Positions 38,294 through 40,358 of a DNA stretch of 40,358 bases are shown one piece after another; positions within the stretch are counted from its first letter, which is position 1; every line of letters begins with the position of its first letter. The stretch covers positions 1,084,084 to 1,124,441 of the forward strand of contig BFEA01000425.1 in assembly GCA_003427395.1 (NCBI GenBank). The letters are read 5' to 3'. The notes under the pieces were generated by a model, which was not told where the DNA came from, did no database searches, and was given only the letters and a program-made list of their open reading frames with translations. Source of the DNA: Chara braunii (lineage: Eukaryota; Streptophyta; Charophyceae; Charales; Characeae). Both the position numbers and the translations under genes were made by a program.

Positions 38294-40137
38294 TCAGAAC
38301 CCAGAGTCTGACAACCAATCCTGGAATACTTGCTACAGCAAGAACTCTTGCTCGCAAGGAAACAAGACGTGTGGTCGGTAGTGTTCATGGCCTCCTACCA
38401 GCGTATACAATTACACTCTCAGGTAGCAGGAGCCTGTTGGACTGCGTGGCGAGCACTCGTTCCTCCTCACACGAAACAGCCAACCACTAAATCGAGGTCC
38501 TAAGGCAGCTGCTTTTCGACAATGCAAATATCCGGAACGAGCAGGGAGATCCCTTTGCCGCCACTGCAACGCCAGACACCTTTGGTAGACGATCGACATA
38601 AAGAGGGTTGTTGAGGATACAGGACCTCGAGGATGAGGAACTCCGGGACTGGCACACCACCGACATCGTCAAACAGAAGTTGCGCAGACTGCAACTGATC
38701 CAAGAGCGAACCCAACAACTGATTTCCACCATCCCAGCCCACTGGGTCGAGCTCCTCCACACATCTGCACCAACTGTAGGGGAGTGGTACCGGGATATGA
38801 CTGGTGCTGACGACAAGCTGACGATACGGATTCAAGAACAACCGGATGAGGATACATGGCTAGCCCAAGAATGGGAGCAGCCAACCGATTTGAAGCACCC
38901 AACACGACTTCGGTACCGAGGAGACATCACCGTTCCTACAACCCACGAATTGCAGTTGGTACGGGTCCATACCAACACTGTCATGGGAACTACTACCCAT
39001 GACTTGTTGGCAGATGACGTAGTACCTCTGCAGCAACTCCGGATCGATCCTCAAGGGCATTACTGGGAGCCAGCACCAGGGCGTCATTTTTTCCTGCAAC
39101 AATGCCATACCTCCTTGGGTAGGACCCTGCTTGCGAAGGACGAAGATCTCCCGATTGTAACAACAACACTTCTGAACAGGCAGGCACTGCGGAACCACCC
39201 AGTTACAGAAGAACAACTCCGAACACTCTGGGTACAGTTACCAGTGCTTCCATCTCCAAGGCTCGCAGACCTCTTATGGCTCCTCTTACATAATGTTGTA
39301 CCCTGTTCAGTGCGACTCTTTGAAAGGGGGATGTAAATTGAAACGAAGTGCAAGCGTTGTGGCAGCAAAGAGGAAGAGACTCTCACGCACCTATTCTGGG
39401 CCTGCCCAACATCCAAACGCATATGGTGGTGGTGGGAACAGCACTGGCTCAGATTTGTGGGCCCTCTGCTACCCTGGAACAAGACATGGGCACTCTGGGG
39501 CCGCATCCCGGACTCATGGTTCAAACACTCTGGGCGAGGCTATGTGGCTCAGGCCATCCGAGCCATCATAATCTGGACAATCCGGGAAGACCGCAATAAT
39601 ATCCTCTTCAAGCAGCAGTGGACCGCAAATGCTACCCTAATCGCCAAGATCAAAGCGTGGATCAGAGAAATGATCCGGGTCGACTGGCACAGGAAAGCGG
39701 CAAAAGGCAAATCTATCACGGGCAGGCATTGGTTCCTGGTCACCTGGGCCAGAGACAATCAACTTGAACTGGCGGCAGTCACCACGTGGGCAACCTGGCT
39801 ATCTCCCGCTGGCTCCTCAAGTGAATTTGCACACCTTCAAAACCCTCCCTCCCTTTTCCACAGAACTCGGCAACAACACCTGACCACACCTCCACCCCTC
39901 CCCCTCTCCCCTCTCCCCACACTTTACTTCTGCCCAACCCCCTGTTGTCCTCAACCTTTGTCAATCCCCTCCCCCAAACCCCTTCTTAAACCCTTTGGTG
40001 AACCAGGGCACTTGGCTCAAGTAGTTAGCCGCAGTAGGCTACATAGGGTAGGGTGGGCAGGAGAGCGTCCAGGATTTAGATCAGAAGCTTGTAACGGCTC
40101 CTTGCAGCTGTATCAAGTCGAGGTCAGGCTGGTTTAG
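38294..40137 (+). pseudogene. LINE ORF2 C-terminus with zf-RVT finger
   Basis: The frame 38608-39336 is open (LRIQDLEDEELRDWHTTDIV...), ends at a TAA, and continues in the same frame as CKRCGSKEETLTHLFWAC (39349-39405), a C-x2-C-x7-H-x4-C finger of zf-RVT type. Then AIRAIIIWTIREDRNNILF, the conserved I-W-x2-R-x2-RN block. The finger family probably binds RNA. About 310 bases after 38293 have no clear frame. The last 100 codons become Pro-rich and are probably 3' UTR read through. Confidence 0.75.
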
Positions 40138-40358
40138 GCCTGTGAAAGCCACGACAGGCTAGTCAGCTGCTTAAGAAGGATTAGAGGCTAGGATAGGACA
40201 AGTAGAGTGGTAGTAGAATGGTAGTGGGTAAACAAACAAACAATTTTAGAGAACTGTGAGGAACAAATCTCAGTAATAAACAACGATTTCATCAAAACGG
40301 ACATATTTTATTTTCTGCACGAAATTGAAACTCGAATTTTTTGCCACATTTGTCTTTG
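39870..40358 (+). other. LINE 3' region
   Basis: C-rich to about 39990, then ordinary sequence with GGTTTAGGCC...TAGGC-type words near 40020-40200. AAACAAACAAACAA (40230-40243) and an AATAAA (40275-40280) follow. The element end could not be located. Confidence 0.4.
40275..40280 (+). promoter_or_regulatory. Possible polyadenylation signal AATAAA
   Basis: A canonical AATAAA 138 bases after the last ORF2-frame stop, in A/T-rich DNA. It may end the LINE transcript, but chance occurrence is possible. Confidence 0.3.

Larger units (their letters stand above)
32571..40358 (+). mobile_element. L1-type LINE, degenerate, plus strand
   Basis: C-rich leader, ORF1 with zinc knuckle, ORF2 with AP-type endonuclease, RT and Cys/His finger, and a C-rich 3' region: the standard non-LTR plan. 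Both ORFs carry stops and frame changes. The leader abuts the LTR element, so the LINE 5' end may lie to the left of it (6.2-6.86 kb). The 3' end is not definite; no long poly(A) is seen before the window ends. Confidence 0.85.

Overview
This window looks like repeat-rich nuclear DNA of a eukaryote. Almost everything recognisable is transposon-derived. The best clue to the organism is a retrotransposon primer-binding site resembling the 3' end of tRNA-Asp, the primer type used by plant Athila-like Ty3/gypsy elements. Together with Tourist-like MITEs (flanking TTA, GGGCC termini) and L1-type LINEs with a zf-RVT finger, this suggests a green-plant-lineage genome, possibly a charophyte alga. That is inference; no host marker settles it.

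Layout. (1) 1-5.8 kb: the minus strand carries exon 1 of a secreted trypsin-like (S1) serine protease gene (ATG at 469, splice donor at 111/110), the only convincing host gene. It is followed by a graveyard of small elements: a tRNA-derived SINE, a MITE nested in a MITE, two 99-bp foldback elements, other foldbacks with related termini, and two inverted fragments of one LINE family. (2) 6,858-32,570: one giant Ty3/gypsy-type LTR element in minus orientation, about 25.7 kb, with direct repeats of about 7.08 kb ending TGTCG...CGACA. In its own direction it reads: 5' LTR (32,570-25,481), tRNA-Asp-like PBS, a leader array of six related small reading frames (25.1-22.7 kb), gag, CCHC knuckle and aspartic protease, RT, RNase H, integrase, a 3-kb noncoding 3' region with an antisense TATA/ORF unit, then the 3' LTR (13,936-6,858). 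Gag-pol is broken by several stops and frameshifts. (3) 32.6-40.3 kb: a degenerate plus-strand LINE with a C-rich leader, a long ORF1 (zinc knuckle, RG-rich, Pro/Gln-rich), and an ORF2 with AP endonuclease, RT and zf-RVT finger. C-rich DNA flanks both sides of the LTR element, so it may sit within the LINE's 5' region.

The most novel item is the family of small reading frames upstream of gag. At least four share a recognisable pattern (a leucine-rich helix, P-[YF]-x-[YI]-x-R-Y-E, [LY]YVLT-x-YF, IYVPK, CW, EK, NF, PP) and two more fit it loosely. The same pattern recurs in a reading frame inside the LTRs, and two more LTR frames resemble it weakly. One array pair is joined by an ATGA stop-start overlap. 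I know no named family that fits.

Assembly caution: the two LTR copies share a block with N at the same eight positions, and an exact 52-bp duplication surrounds a single N at 5,733. Parts of the repeats are therefore consensus-filled, and LTR identity should not be used for dating without checking.
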